A stretch of DNA of 64,000 nucleotides from Stictocephala bisonia (lineage: Eukaryota; Arthropoda; Insecta; Hemiptera; Membracidae), in assembly GCA_035578905.1 (NCBI GenBank), contig JAQJVL010000082.1:248001-312000 (forward strand), read 5' to 3'. Both the position numbers and the translations under genes were made by a program. Under the pieces are notes generated by a model, which was not told the DNA's origin, did no database searches, and worked only from the letters and a program-made list of their open reading frames with translations. Numbering within the stretch: the stretch's first letter is position 1; each line of letters begins with the position of its first letter. Positions 10,806 to 22,112 of this stretch are shown piece by piece.

Positions 10806-12197
10806 GAAATCACCATAATACTCTTAATATAGAGTATTATTGGAGTCATATTATACCTTAATGACGGTATGATTACACTTACAGGCTAGCCAGGTCATGT
10901 TACACACGACATATATCATACATTACATGGACATACTAAGGGTGGTCACACATGGTGGAACATGCTATAGCGACTGTTTCCCAACCTGAAACCTGACTGA
11001 ATATCTGTCGCACTATCGCAGTCATAAGTGACCATGTCTGAGGAAAATTTATTGTTTATATGGATAAAAAAGAAATAGCCATAACAATTTACCTGAAAAA
11101 GTAGTTATTTACAGAATTATATTCTGATGATGCTAAATGTTTGCGTTCAATTATATACCGTACAAAAATATTGATAAGGTAATATTTTGAAGCTTTAAAT
11201 ATTCAACATTAAAAATCCACGTAAAGCTTTAGAAAATTAACAGATCGAAATGATATTTCGATATGATCAGATGATATTGATAAACGTGGACCAGGCTTAT
11301 AAATAAATATAATAAAGAGATAGACAGGAATTTATGCAGAAATAAATCACCTATTGGTTTTATAATTTGACGCCAAAACTTTATATGAAAATTATAGTTA
11401 TAAAAGAATTGTGTCGAAATATTCAAAGAATACGGATATCTTTAACACTCTGTACATATACAGTGGTAAACTAACTCACTACTTCTTAAAACATATGTCA
11501 AAAATATTGTTTTGTTTAACACTAGCACACAACCTGTCCTCCGTACCGGGTTTACGTTGATTTATATTGTGCTTAATTGTGTTCAGTAATACAAAAGGTA
11601 TATCTGCATCTTTACAATGCAACAGTGCGTTGTGGTCACGGTGTCCCTAGGAAAGAAGACGGTAGATATCACGTGCATCTCCTATGACGTCACATGGGCG
11701 AAATAGTAACAACAAACACAACAATACTGTTCTAATTCCCGTAGTTTACAATACCAGCTGATTTGTGGTGAATAACTTACCTACTATTTAGCTGAATGCT
11801 TCCATTTGATTGGAAGATTAAGTTTTCAGTATTTTATAGAATAATCAAACCAGGTGATTTCCCCCTTGAGACGTCACATCTACTGCGCAGCCTCGTCTTG
11901 ATACCGTGTTTTCTAGTTGCCGTAGTTGTGGTTACTGGCTAGTTTTCCGTATTTACTTCAGAATATGAGTAATATTAGTTGTTTGTTTATTCCAACAGAT
12001 GATTAATACAACTACTATAAACAATTATTTGTCAAATTGGTATTGCCATAGAGGTTTACATTGAAAATTTCTTTCAATGGATGGCTCTCTAATTGAATTT
12101 ACAAATAAAGAAAAACCTGTGTTAACCCAGATACCCTAAGAATGTCCATGCAAAACTTCAGATGAATAGGTTTAGCAGTTTTTGCATGATTGAGTAC

Positions 12198-12198
<1 letters not shown>
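10806..12198. other. mostly unannotated, with one segment shared with the hAT element
   Basis: No gene was seen. About 65 bases at 11,990-12,054, including TTGTCAAATTGGTATTGCCA, recur at 40,083-40,146 inside the hAT element. This region may therefore contain an old relative of that element, though no hAT ends were found here. Confidence 0.5.

Positions 12199-12287
<89 letters not shown>
12199..12287 (+). repeat. (AC)n microsatellite
   Basis: About 44 AC units. The cysteine-valine open frames on the minus strand across it are artefacts. Confidence 0.97.
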
Positions 12288-12291
<4 letters not shown>

Positions 12292-12584
12292 TTAGTAGAT
12301 TGTTAGATAATAGTAAGATATATGATAAAATAATTTGAACAAATTCATAAAAATTATATTCAGAAATCATTTTCAGGCCGTGTGCTCGTACAAGATATTA
12401 AGTATTGTCAAACTTACTGTAACAAAAATGTTACCAAATTGTGTAAAATAAAAATGCGGTATTGTGAAATAATTACACTTAAATAATAACAGAGACCAAA
12501 AATATTCAAACTATTTCTTTGTTTGGAATTTGATTTCTTTCGTTAATTAAATATATGTTGATTCACACTTCGCACCGCTGTTAT

Positions 12585-12748
12585 ATACCATTCATTCACT
12601 TCGAAACTCGTTAATTTAATTCCAACTAATGAACTTGCCGTGTTTTGTAAACACCTCTTGTCTGAAGTGCGAAAGGGTTGCGTTCGTCCCCACTGGAAGG
12701 GGACTAATGACTCATCACTATTCATCACCAGTGAGTTGTCATTCATTT
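12585..12748 (-). repeat. dispersed repeat family E, inverted copy
   Basis: On the minus strand it contains GTGATGAATAGTGATGAGTC, CAACCCTTTC, a GTGTTTAC/AAACACG block and TTGGAATTAA. The same order occurs on the plus strand at 19,822-19,955. Divergence is substantial and no termini are defined. Confidence 0.5.
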
Positions 12749-12764
12749 TTCATTCATACTACTA

Positions 12765-12985
12765 CCATGGCCTGCGCTCAATGCTTACCATCGACGTAGA
12801 AAACACTATATAAGTCTAGGGTGTCCATGTTGGGTGGTGGTCAGAGTCTATAAGTTGTGTAAGGATGATAACTGAGTATCTCGCTTGACAATTAGTTCAA
12901 AATCAGATCACTATAGTATGTGCTTTGGATTCCACGTAAAACTGCATGTCCCTTTGATTCCCTGGCTATTGTGGTATTTATTTAT
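12765..12985 (+). repeat. dispersed repeat family A
   Basis: It contains GCTCAATGCTTACCATCGAC, then GTCCATGTTGGGTGGTGGTC, GATAACTGAGTATC, CAGATCACTATAGT and CTGGCTATTG in the family order. It lacks the family start seen at 8.1, 33.4 and 43.2 kb. No coding capacity is evident. Confidence 0.6.
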
Positions 12986-13650
12986 TTCATTCATATTACA
13001 TTGTTGGTTTTTTTAGTTCCAAAATTTGTCAGCAGAGTCCATATATTCTACGTCATTTTAAACTTAATTACAGTCATATACTGTAATTAAATAATATGTT
13101 TATGTTCCGAAGCGGTATCCATTCTGTAACTTCAAAATTTTAATAAATGTCTCTTTCTTACGAATAGACGGTCTTAGTTGGTAACAAATATTGACTAAAC
13201 TCGTTCATCTACACTCATCACACTAATTGCCTCTAATATTCGCATACTCTACGATCCGTGTCTTAACGATAAATGATGAATAATTATAATGAATAGTTTG
13301 AAGCAATATAAATTCTCAATTAAAAGAAGCGTGTTGTTACAAAATTCTTTTTACATTCAATATTTCAATTTACAACCAATGTGTTTTACTTGTGTAGGGA
13401 ATCAAGGTGCACCCTGCAGTGTTAGTTGCTATACTGGCTGACTTAAGATGAGTATTTTGATTGATTATTATTTATTTAATTAAAAATAAAATAGGCTTCT
13501 TTAGTAGTCATATTTATAAATACAAATTTCACTATTTCATAGTAGTAACGGACAAGAATAAAGTTAACGTAACATCAAAATAATGTAAAAAATAACACTA
13601 TTAAAATATGTCATTAAAATCAATAGAAGATAACCATTAAAGAAAGCGAA
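12986..13650. other. AT-rich DNA, nothing recognised
   Basis: No feature could be supported. Confidence 0.6.
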
Positions 13651-13651
13651 A

Positions 13652-13888
13652 TTGATGGAGAGATTGTTCAGGCATGAGAGTGGAGGTGGAATTGTCGTAT
13701 CTTTGACAAAACCAACCTATGCCTACCAAACATGTTTTCTCACGGCACACTCCTCTTACCTTGTAAAGAATTCCCCAAGCTTATCCACTGACGTCACACC
13801 CTTAGTACTCTTACGTACGTTTAGGGGTGTTTTAGTTCTGGGCTACGTTACTATTATAATTCAAATTTATACATTTTTAAAATACTGA
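13652..13888 (+). repeat. family D repeat with a conserved open frame
   Basis: The core AAAACCAACCTATGCCTACC (13,710-13,729) and following bases recur inverted at 17,518-17,748. The same frame is open in both copies (78 and 76 codons). The peptides share KPTYAYQTCFLTA and end in similar LG-x-V blocks. This may be a remnant of a transposon protein, or DNA-level similarity with a frame that happens to be open. No domain was recognised. A third, broken copy is near 3.25 kb. Confidence 0.45.
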
Positions 13889-14799
13889 TACCATTCTGTG
13901 ACATATAAAATAAATATGTTGAACTACACTCTGCTTGATCATACTATAATTTTACAAATAGTTACGTATGTTTTCTATTTGTAAAGCTATAAACCACATA
14001 AATTAGTTACCTTTTAACTAATAGGACCAGTTCAAATTATTGGCAACGTTTATTGCCCATTATTATTATGTTCTAGGAAATTCATAAACCTTAATCTATA
14101 AATACTGCTTTCTTTTTAATTTATACCTATACATATACGAACTTTCAATTAAAAATATTTAATTTTACTGTACCGTAAGTAAGTTTAAAATTTGTAAAAC
14201 ATTTAAATATACTGAATTCCATAAACAATAGCTACCCCCAACATTCATTCAATCTTAATCAAGTACAAGTGAAGGGATTGTAAGGATATTTGCTAAATGA
14301 TAATAAAATAACGAAATTTGCCATCTTTATGTTTATGTAGTATCACCGTAATGCATGTGCTAATGTTGTTCAGAAATACAGTCGTTAAAACTATCGCTTG
14401 AGTAAACAACCAACTAAAGTCAAAATTACTCTGATATTTTTTCCAATAAAGTTTCCAAATTTCATAGACATTTTTTAAAAAGTGGCGGTCCTTTGGTAAA
14501 AGACATTACATTTGTAGTAATGTATGAAATAATTTGTAGTATATTTTATGAAAGGTTGAAGTTAATCAAGATGGCAAATAGAAATTAAGTGTTCTGTAAA
14601 TTTTCACATACTGTTTTTTTAAAGTAATTACACTGTAATTATAGCCTACCTAGTGGGATTTTAAGCTGAATAAAGTATTTTAAATTACCATTCTACCCGT
14701 AAAATAATTTATTGTTAAGAAATATTACATTCTCAGACAAGACTTTTGTAAAATAAAGTCTAGTTATTGAACAAAAGTTAAAACTTATTCTATCTGTTC
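13889..14799. other. AT-rich DNA, nothing recognised
   Basis: No feature could be supported. Confidence 0.6.
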
Positions 14800-14890
14800 A
14801 ATCGTGCAGTACACGTACGGTGCTGGGGAACCAGCGGTGGTGACTTGCCACGCAGCGTGTACAGGTTCGATTCCGATGTGACCTTATCAG
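14800..14890 (+). repeat. tRNA-derived SINE-like sequence
   Basis: GGTTCGATTCC near 14,866-14,876 is a perfect RNA polymerase III B box, and AACCAGCGGTGG upstream resembles an A box. No full cloverleaf forms, so this is a SINE head or tRNA pseudogene and not a working tRNA. The body downstream was not matched elsewhere in the window. Confidence 0.45.
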
Positions 14891-15246
14891 CTTTTCTCTT
14901 GAACCACTCCCGTGATTTAGAATTCACGTTAAGGTGGTGGTCTAACGATATTTTAAAACAAAATGGGCTTTTCTAACCAGGATAGGTGAACTGTTAGACA
15001 AGCCTTCGGTTATATAATTGAGCACCCCTTCTCTGTAAAATCCGTACAAAATATTAACTGTTGTTTGAAACTGGAGCAACACTTGAAGCATTGGATATAT
15101 CCAATTATTTTCTAAAAATCATGAAATGTTACTTACTTGTTAGTTAAAAATACCAGCTATCAATAATTAAGAATTAGCAATTTATTTAGAACTTAGTTAT
15201 TTGATGAAAATAATATTGTAGTTCCACTGTAAACAGTCTTTGTTTA

Positions 15247-15478
15247 TATCAGTGGTGCAAGTTGTGGGAGTGTGTTGCCCCACACACCCAGTGGAATGGT
15301 CCCAAACAGGTGTAGCCAGGGTTAGTTGTCGGAACGGAAACATTCTTTGCTTATCACAACAAGGGTTCCTGGGGGGGGGGGGGCGTTCTTGTTCTTTAAC
15401 AATCACACAGTTACTTTGTATGAATAGGTCGAGTTTGTGTCGTAGATCGATTGATAGAAAGAAAACAGCTGAGTAATT
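15247..15478 (+). repeat. dispersed repeat family C, copy 1
   Basis: Blocks GTGCAAGTTGTGGG, CACACACCCA, TTTGCTTATCACAACAAGGG and GAAAACAGCT occur in the same order at 21,880-22,112 (+) and, inverted, at 16,205-16,432. A run of 13 G (15,371-15,383) has expanded in this copy. The 139-codon minus-strand open frame across it is not conserved in the other copies and is rejected as a gene. Confidence 0.6.
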
Positions 15479-15497
15479 TGTCGGTTTGAATAAAAGT

Positions 15498-15538
15498 GAT
15501 AATACCACCCCCACAATATGGATGGGCGGTATTATCAA
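15498..15538. repeat. hairpin, 13 of 14 bp paired
   Basis: TGATAATACCACCC near 15,498 pairs with GGGCGGTATTATCA ending near 15,538. It immediately follows the family C copy. Confidence 0.6.
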
Positions 15539-15539
15539 C

Positions 15540-16204
15540 TTCTCCCTATAAAAATTTAAATTATTTGAGTTCATTTTTAACAAAATACTCATTAATGCCT
15601 CTACAGGAGTGGACAATACAAAATTATTAGTCTTCTTTAGCGAGACAGTCTAGGGATCTTCATTCCTCTTATTTGTAATACCAAGGGATACGATCGAAAA
15701 TTCCATCCAAATTACATTTAAGTCTTTTATATATTTAAATGTACTCTTTATATTTTTAGAACTATAATACTTATTTATGCAAGTCCTTAGTAACTCTTGT
15801 ATTGTAAAACCTACTTAGTAAAGTATACAGTACACAATACATAAACTACTTATATTTTTATGTCTTCTTGCAATACAGTTTACTTTACTAAAACTCAACA
15901 TTTAAGAACCATTTGTATTGATAATTGAAGGACCTTAATATATTAAATTCCTTCGATGTTTTGATAAGTTGTTTTCGTCTCATATCAGTTCAAGAATTCA
16001 TGGATGTTATCAAATGAATAAACGTCATAAAATGAAAACAATAAACAATTTTTTTTAAAATAAAAAAACAACTTTTGAATGTACACTACCAACGGATACT
16101 TTGTAGAAGAGTAAACTCAAGTAGTTGTAATTTGTATGGCATAAAACCGATTTTCCTCTCGTCTATATTGTGCAACTGTATCACTTGTATTAAAGCCTGT
16201 AAAT
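15540..16204. other. AT-rich DNA, nothing recognised
   Basis: It lies between two inverted family C copies. No internal feature was seen. Confidence 0.6.
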
Positions 16205-16432
16205 AACTCAGATGTTTTGTTTCTATTAAAGGATCTACATCACCCACTCACCTCATTTTAATAAAATAATTGTTTGAATGCCAAATAACAATGGCGTTAC
16301 TCCAGGCACCCTTGTTGTGATAAGCAAAGGATGTTTCTGCACAACTACCCCAGGCTACTCGTTGTTTGGGTAACATTTCATTGGGTGTGTGTAGGCAGGG
16401 GGTAATACACCCACAACTTGCACCAGTTCGAC
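16205..16432 (-). repeat. dispersed repeat family C, inverted copy
   Basis: On the minus strand this reads TGGTGCAAGTTGTGGGTG, then AGTAGCCTGGGGTAGTTGTG and TTTGCTTATCACAACAAGGG. It is clearly closer to the 21.9 kb copy than to the 15.25 kb copy in the AGTTGTGCAGAAACATCC segment. Confidence 0.6.
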
Positions 16433-17055
16433 TTTGAAAGAAAAACCGTTTGAAATGGGACTAAAATATTTTTTCATTGAACCACGAAGTTTTAAACAAA
16501 GTATTAAATATTAATAGTTAATATTTTTAATAAACAGATAAGCAAATACCACAAAGAAGTTTCGAATTATTGTTCTAGAGGATTATTCTACAAATGTCGT
16601 GGATAACAATGTTAATTTTCCTATCAATCAATAATTTTACTACTAGATATTGAACGACATTTTCTCCTCTTACAAGGTTTATTCAACTGTAAATACTTAA
16701 AAATTGTTGACCTTAATTTTGGTAAAGTGGTAAATAGACATTTAATGTATATTTAATACCCAGAATAGCTTGAACTTTACATTAAAAGGATTTTTTTTTA
16801 AATTGAAATATTTTACGAAAGGGCCGTATTTCTGTTTCTAATGTGTATGAAAATTTACTCTTGTAATTTAGTGAGCCAAGACTCTTTTAGCACATTGGTA
16901 GTTTATTTTTAGTTGGCTGTTTGGATTTTTAACTTGTTGTTAACTCCAATTTAACAACAAATTGGATAACTTAAATTGCTGTAAGTACGAGTTGTAGCAA
17001 ATGCACCACAGATATACTGAATTATCGCGAAAATTTCCTATTTGGAAAATCCTGA
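16433..17055. other. AT-rich DNA, nothing recognised
   Basis: No feature could be supported. Confidence 0.6.
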
Positions 17056-17087
17056 ATTATCTATTTGACGATCGTCAAATAGATAAT
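17056..17087. repeat. perfect 32-bp palindrome without loop
   Basis: The 16 bases ending in GACGA at 17,071 are exactly complementary to the following 16 bases. The centre is CGATCG. Confidence 0.9.
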
Positions 17088-17517
17088 ATTTATCTAATTC
17101 ATACAGTTATATTCGATTATGTTCCAATGAATGTTTGAAGTGTCTTGCATTATAAATAATTCAATATTTATTCTATATCTTTATTCTAACATATTTTAAT
17201 TTATTTACTGAAAATCTAATTATTTTTCACTGAGAATTAACTATCTCATATGATACAGAATATAATTATATAATAATTGTAATTATGAATATCCTGTAAC
17301 TTTAAAATGATAGTTAATAAAGTAGGATTTTTAACCTTATTAATGATTTGAATGAGCTCATATAAATTAAAGATTTATCAATCAATTCATATGGTGTATA
17401 TATCTACAAATGACAAAAAACATGTAAAATATAGTATATTCAGGCAGAGTAGAGTTAAACATATTTAAATTATGATTCACGTTAAAATATCAATGTTTTG
17501 CCTTAAAATGTATAAAA
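17088..17517. other. AT-rich DNA, nothing recognised
   Basis: No feature could be supported. Confidence 0.6.
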
Positions 17518-17748
17518 TTAAAACACAACTGTATCCCAGCCCAGAACTGAATCATCCATAACCTTATGCACTGGGAATATTACAGATGTGTCAACGGTGG
17601 ATAATATTTGGGGGGAAATAGTTAACGGTTCCTTTAAATGGTAAGGAGAGAGTGCTGTGAGAAAACATGTTTGGTAGGCATAGGTTGGTTTTGAGAACGA
17701 CACAACGTTTTCCCCCTTCTTCAGCGGACAGTATTCAACCCCCTTCAT
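17518..17748 (-). repeat. family D repeat, inverted copy with open frame
   Basis: This is the reverse of the 13.65 kb copy. The minus-strand peptide shares KPTYAYQTCFLTA with it and stays open for 76 codons. The 5' parts of the two copies diverge, so the shared unit probably begins just before the VVS residues. Function unknown. Confidence 0.45.
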
Positions 17749-18364
17749 TCAACCCTCTTCTCCTACCCTGTACGAGGAACATCTTGTCAGGATACTCTTA
17801 TGATTCAACACCATATATGAATAGTGTTAATTGTTATGTTATTTTTAACCATTATTGTATCTTAATTTTATTATAAAATAATGGTATGATATTCTTATTC
17901 TTTAATTAGTTTTTATGAATCTTAGCAAGCAAGATATCTGATAGGTAGAATGTTTATTCAATTCAATTCAAAATAATTTATTATTTCTTAAATTTATTTT
18001 TACATTGCAGTGTATTTTTTAATCTTTCTAGCATATAGCTATTTGAGAGATCAACTAATTTGCTCATAATAAAATATCTTTAATATATAGATTATCTTAA
18101 AGTAAAAACAAACAAAACAAAAATAAATAAACAAATCAATACGCACCAAGGAAACATAGTCAAAGGAAATCGAATAACATTCGTTATTTACTATATACAC
18201 AAATGTTTTTCAAAAATGTAAATTTTTTAATATCAGTAGTCCCAATGTTCATTTTATTTTGGAATTCATATCAATAGATTGTTTTATTGTTTAAAACTTC
18301 CTCCTGGATAACGACTGGCATTCCTAACTACATATAAGCCTCAAAGCACTAAACACTAACACAA
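17749..18364. other. AT-rich DNA, nothing recognised
   Basis: No feature could be supported. Confidence 0.6.
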
Positions 18365-18815
18365 TGGAAACAAATAAATAAACAATATACATAACTATAT
18401 AATATAAATATACAATAAACCGGCAGTAAATAAGTAACATTAAATACTATATAGACTATGAAAAATTCAACAAACAAATCAATAAAAACAAAACAAATTA
18501 AATCAATTATGTGCATGTAACATTTGTATAATCCAAATAAATAACGATACAAATAACAACAAATAAAATCTAACTGCAATAAACACAGTGGAACAAATAA
18601 ATAAATAATATACATAACTATAATAAACTATAATATACATAACAAATATACTATAAATCGGCAATAAATAAACAATACTAAATACTATAAGACTATGAAA
18701 AATTTAACTAACAAAAACAAAAAACAAATGAAATCAACGATATGCATGTAACATATGTATTATACAAAGAAATAACGATACAAATAACAACAAATAAAAT
18801 CGAAAAGTAATAAGA
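18365..18815 (+). repeat. tandem duplication with 231-bp offset
   Basis: Two diverged copies of an AT-rich A/C-biased unit lie head to tail. ATAACGATACAAATAACAAC recurs at 18,541 and 18,772, and AATACTATA-GACTATGAAAAAT recurs with similar spacing. The minus-strand open frame over it is a composition effect. Confidence 0.75.
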
Positions 18816-19084
18816 AACATGATATTCTAACTATAAACTTATTTGCTAATAAACGACAGTGAAAATTAGTCTCACTGTTGTTCACTAACAACCTTTTTCA
18901 TTATAGCTGCAAAGAATGCACTCAGATATTGAGCCAAACAGGTATGTCATTCTTTGTTCCCGTGTTCAGCAGCAAGACCCGGCTGGTAGGAGACTTTACA
19001 TTGCAGCTGTATCAAATAATTTATTATAACCATGGCCTATATATTTTTAATTAAGTGAATAGTTAAAAAAAATAGTCACTCAAT
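18816..19084. other. unannotated
   Basis: No feature could be supported. Confidence 0.6.
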
Positions 19085-19345
19085 TCTCACTCATCTTTAA
19101 TGGGCCAGTGTACAAATAGCAGACTGATACTCCAAGAATATGAATAAACATATTATAAGTAGCCTTATTAGAAAGATACCTGCTGAAAGTTCAGGTGTGA
19201 GAGAGAGATACGAAGTGGTTAAAGAGATATAGAGCACTACTCTTTCCCCCTTGTGTCACTCAGTGTATTGTTGTTGTGGCAACTAGGAAGTTGGTAGGCC
19301 ACGGGCTGGCAGTGCAGTAACAAGCCACGCCCAGTACGTCATCAG
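19085..19345 (+). repeat. dispersed repeat family B
   Basis: It contains GAGAGAGATACGAAGTGG, AGATATAGAGCACTACTCTT, GGCAACTAGGAAGTTGGTAG, GCCACGGGCTGGCAG and AACAAGCC. The order matches the 3.43 kb copy. A (TTTA)n run follows at 19,365-19,388. Confidence 0.6.
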
Positions 19346-19364
19346 CAGCAGTCACTATTATTGT

Positions 19365-19388
19365 TTTATTTATTTATTTATTTATTTT
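19365..19388 (+). repeat. (TTTA)n microsatellite
   Basis: A short tetranucleotide run directly after the family B copy. Confidence 0.85.
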
Positions 19389-19599
19389 TTATTGGCACTA
19401 ACGAATCAAGATTAGACAATAAAGTTAAACCATTATTCAGTTTTAATACAACAATTAATAATAAAAGTAACACTATGTATTGAATTGTAAACGGTCAATA
19501 GCAATCAAAGAAACTTTTAGGGTTCATTACAGTTATTTCTTTTAAAATAAAGACTCTTGCGGAAATTAAACACTTAAAGACGGAAGTTAGTCACGCCCG

Positions 19600-19665
19600 T
19601 GATTTACGGCAGCTCAGCGGTGGAATGACTCCACCGTTGCTGGAACCACTATATGCGCTACATAT
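19600..19665 (+). repeat. tRNA-like SINE fragment
   Basis: GGCAGCTCAGCGGTGG resembles a pol III A box and matches the AGCGGTGG of the 14.8 kb sequence. No clear B box follows. This is a weak call. Confidence 0.25.
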
Positions 19666-19821
19666 AACACGCAGGTCTATTATTGTCCCTTTTATAGTTG
19701 GACATTTAAATGTTCAGTGTTTGAAAAATCCTTGTAGCCTCTGTTCTTTTTGTTGTTGAACATTTGAACAGCTTCAAACTAAAATGTGTTAGTATTTGAA
19801 TGAGTTCAACACTCTCTAAAA

Positions 19822-19955
19822 CCCAGTGTGATGAATAGTGATGAGTCATCTGCCCCCTCCCCCACACGTAATCAACCCTTTCCGGCCTCAGACCGGGTGT
19901 GTTTACTAAACACGTGAAATCCATTACTTGGAATCAAACTAATGAACAAATGACA
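19822..19955 (+). repeat. dispersed repeat family E
   Basis: It contains GTGATGAATAGTGATGAGTC, CAACCCTTTCCGG, CAGACCGGGTGTGTTTAC and TTGGAATCAAACTAATG. This is the direct counterpart of the inverted copy at 12.6 kb. Confidence 0.5.
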
Positions 19956-21019
19956 TTTAACAGGGCAACGAAGTGTTTAATAAAGTAGAATATGTTTATT
20001 TTACGAAGTTCATAAAATAAAATATAAGTGAATAGATATAAATATTTTTGGTACTGTCTCTTAGTTAAGTATAATTTCTTTGCAATACAAATCGGGTTAC
20101 ATTTTTGTTACAGTAAGTCTACGAGTACTTTTAGTTCATAAGTAACTCGGAACTTGTCTTACTGTATTAAAATAAAGTTTAATAATTATTTTCCGATCGT
20201 TTTAATATTTATTTTAAAACGATATAACGTTTTACATATATTTAAAAGTAATACGTTACTTTACCAAGGTGTTGGGAAAGAGCATATAGCAGATCTCCGT
20301 ATTTTATCAATATTTAGACACAACTATTTTAATATTATAATATTACTTAAAAACTTTATTGTCATTTTATAAACCTAATAGGCCATTTATTTCTAAATAC
20401 TTGCATGCTAAATTGGTTATTATTATCAATGTTATTGGCCTTGTTGTTGTGTTGTACAATTATAAATAAATATTATACTACTTGGATATATGTTTAGTAT
20501 ATTAGTTTATTGATTTATAAATCTGGAATATGGTTTTTATAATTTCGACCTGAGGAAATTAGATTACGTAAAGATAACTTTTTCATGTTACATTTCATAT
20601 GGTTGAAAATAGTACCATAATAATAATTTTAAATAGTTTATGATTAAATATTTACTATCAACATAATATAATTCTATAAATAACTACTTTGTTGGTTAAA
20701 TCTCTATAGTAAACTACCTAAAACTGGACACTCTTAGTTTGATAATAATTAGTCTTTATTTTTCATTTTAATTGTTAGAAAAATAAACGTTGACTGTTTA
20801 ATTTATCTTAAATAAATTAACTTACAGTTGTTTTCGTAAATAAACAATAATCTGGTCACAAGAATAAACTTACAGGATATGATCAGTTTGTAGGCCTACA
20901 TACAATAAACAAAATGCATTAATAATTTACCTAGAAAAATTTAGGATATGATAAATTAATTTTAAAATAGTTTCCATTAAATATCTCTATATTTACAGGA
21001 GAGTACAACTACTCAGTAA
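19956..21019. other. AT-rich DNA, nothing recognised
   Basis: No feature could be supported. Confidence 0.6.
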
Positions 21020-21672
21020 TGTTTATTATTTTATTTATTTATATTTTTATTTCCAACGACAGTGTCATTTACAATTGTGTGGATACACATAAAAACAATA
21101 TCTTACAGTAAACATACGATTGCAATAGATACATTATATAACAGATTAATACTTATATTATAGTATACATTAATAGATATAACATTCAATAATCAATACA
21201 AAACATGCAGATATCTACAGATAATGAACTTGATACAGTGGTTGCATTACAGGTGTATAGAGAAGGTGGAGTAGAAATGGGGCTCAGAGGAACCAATTAT
21301 TTGTGTGGTAGGGTAAAGAGGAGGGAGAAGATTTAGAAGGAAAAGAATGGATTGATTTATTGTCAAAGTAGACGAGGTTGAAGTGTGAATAGTTTTTTCT
21401 TGAATGATCTAAGAGAATCGTGGAAAAAGTCCACATTGCAGGCGACAAGATTGCCCATCTCCTGTAATCTACTCATTGAGGCATTTTTGAGGTAGTTTGT
21501 TCTGTGGTGTTGATGGGCAAATATATCCTGTGATCTTGTTCTGACAGGAGTCCTCAGGTTGACTTTTACCATTAATTCTGGGCAGCATTAATCGACAGTT
21601 CCTCTAATGAGTTTGAAAAGAAATACCAAGTCAACAACGTGTCGACGAAGTTGATATTGTTCTGCTAAATAA
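21020..21672 (-). mobile_element. LINE 3' end: reverse transcriptase C-terminus, 3'UTR and tail
   Basis: The minus-strand frame reads EQYQLRRH, then DLVFLFKLIRGTVD, an in-frame stop, CCPELMVKVNLR, RTRSQDIFAHQHHRTNY and finally NVDFFHDSLRSFKKKL, stopping at 21,363-21,365. This is the typical end of an insect LINE ORF2 after the reverse transcriptase core. Only one in-frame stop (near residue 20 of the fragment) breaks it, so it is younger than the 4.9 kb remnant. About 320 bases of 3'UTR follow, ending in AATGACACTGTCGTTGGAAA and a TAAA-rich tail near 21,020-21,050. The 5' end is truncated near 21,672. Confidence 0.85.
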
Positions 21673-21879
21673 ATCGTTAGATATTAAGTTTTTACTACAA
21701 AAGGACGGTTTTATACTATAGTATATTATCCTAGGTTTAAAACAATTTTTTTTAAAGAGACGTGTAACTGTCTTAAACCTTATTTATGTGATATTATCCT
21801 AAACAATGATTATGCACTTACCCTGGCTAAGGATATTGCCCAAGATAACGTGTAACTAGTCTTGGGTTTACAATTAAAT
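21673..21879. other. unannotated
   Basis: No feature could be supported between the LINE and the family C copy. Confidence 0.6.
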
Positions 21880-22112
21880 CCATGCAAGTTGTGGGTTTAT
21901 TGCCCCCCCACACACCCAATGAAATGTTTCCCAAACAATGAGTAGCCCGGGGTAGTTGTGCAGAAACATCCTTTGCTTATCACAACAAGGGTGCCTGGGG
22001 GGAACGTCCTTGTTCTTTGGCATTCACACAATTACTTTGTATGAAGGGATGGGGTGAGTTTGAGTCGTAGATTGTTTGATTGAAAGAAAACAGCTTGTCA
22101 GTTTGATCAAAG
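21880..22112 (+). repeat. dispersed repeat family C, copy 3
   Basis: It contains ATGCAAGTTGTGGG, CACACACCCAATGAAATG, TTTGCTTATCACAACAAGGG, CACACAATTACTTTGTATGA and GAAAACAGCT. The order is that of the 15.25 kb copy. Confidence 0.6.

Noticed and set aside
12099..12370. Cysteine-valine repeat proteins
   Set aside because: Translation of an (AC)n microsatellite. The frame at 38,932-39,114 is the same kind of artefact.
14800..14890. A functional tRNA gene
   Set aside because: A good B box is present but no complete cloverleaf or acceptor stem; better read as a tRNA-derived SINE. The same applies to 28,650 and 61,385.
15197..15616. 139-codon minus-strand open frame
   Set aside because: It crosses a family C repeat and a G13 run; the frame is not kept in the other two copies.
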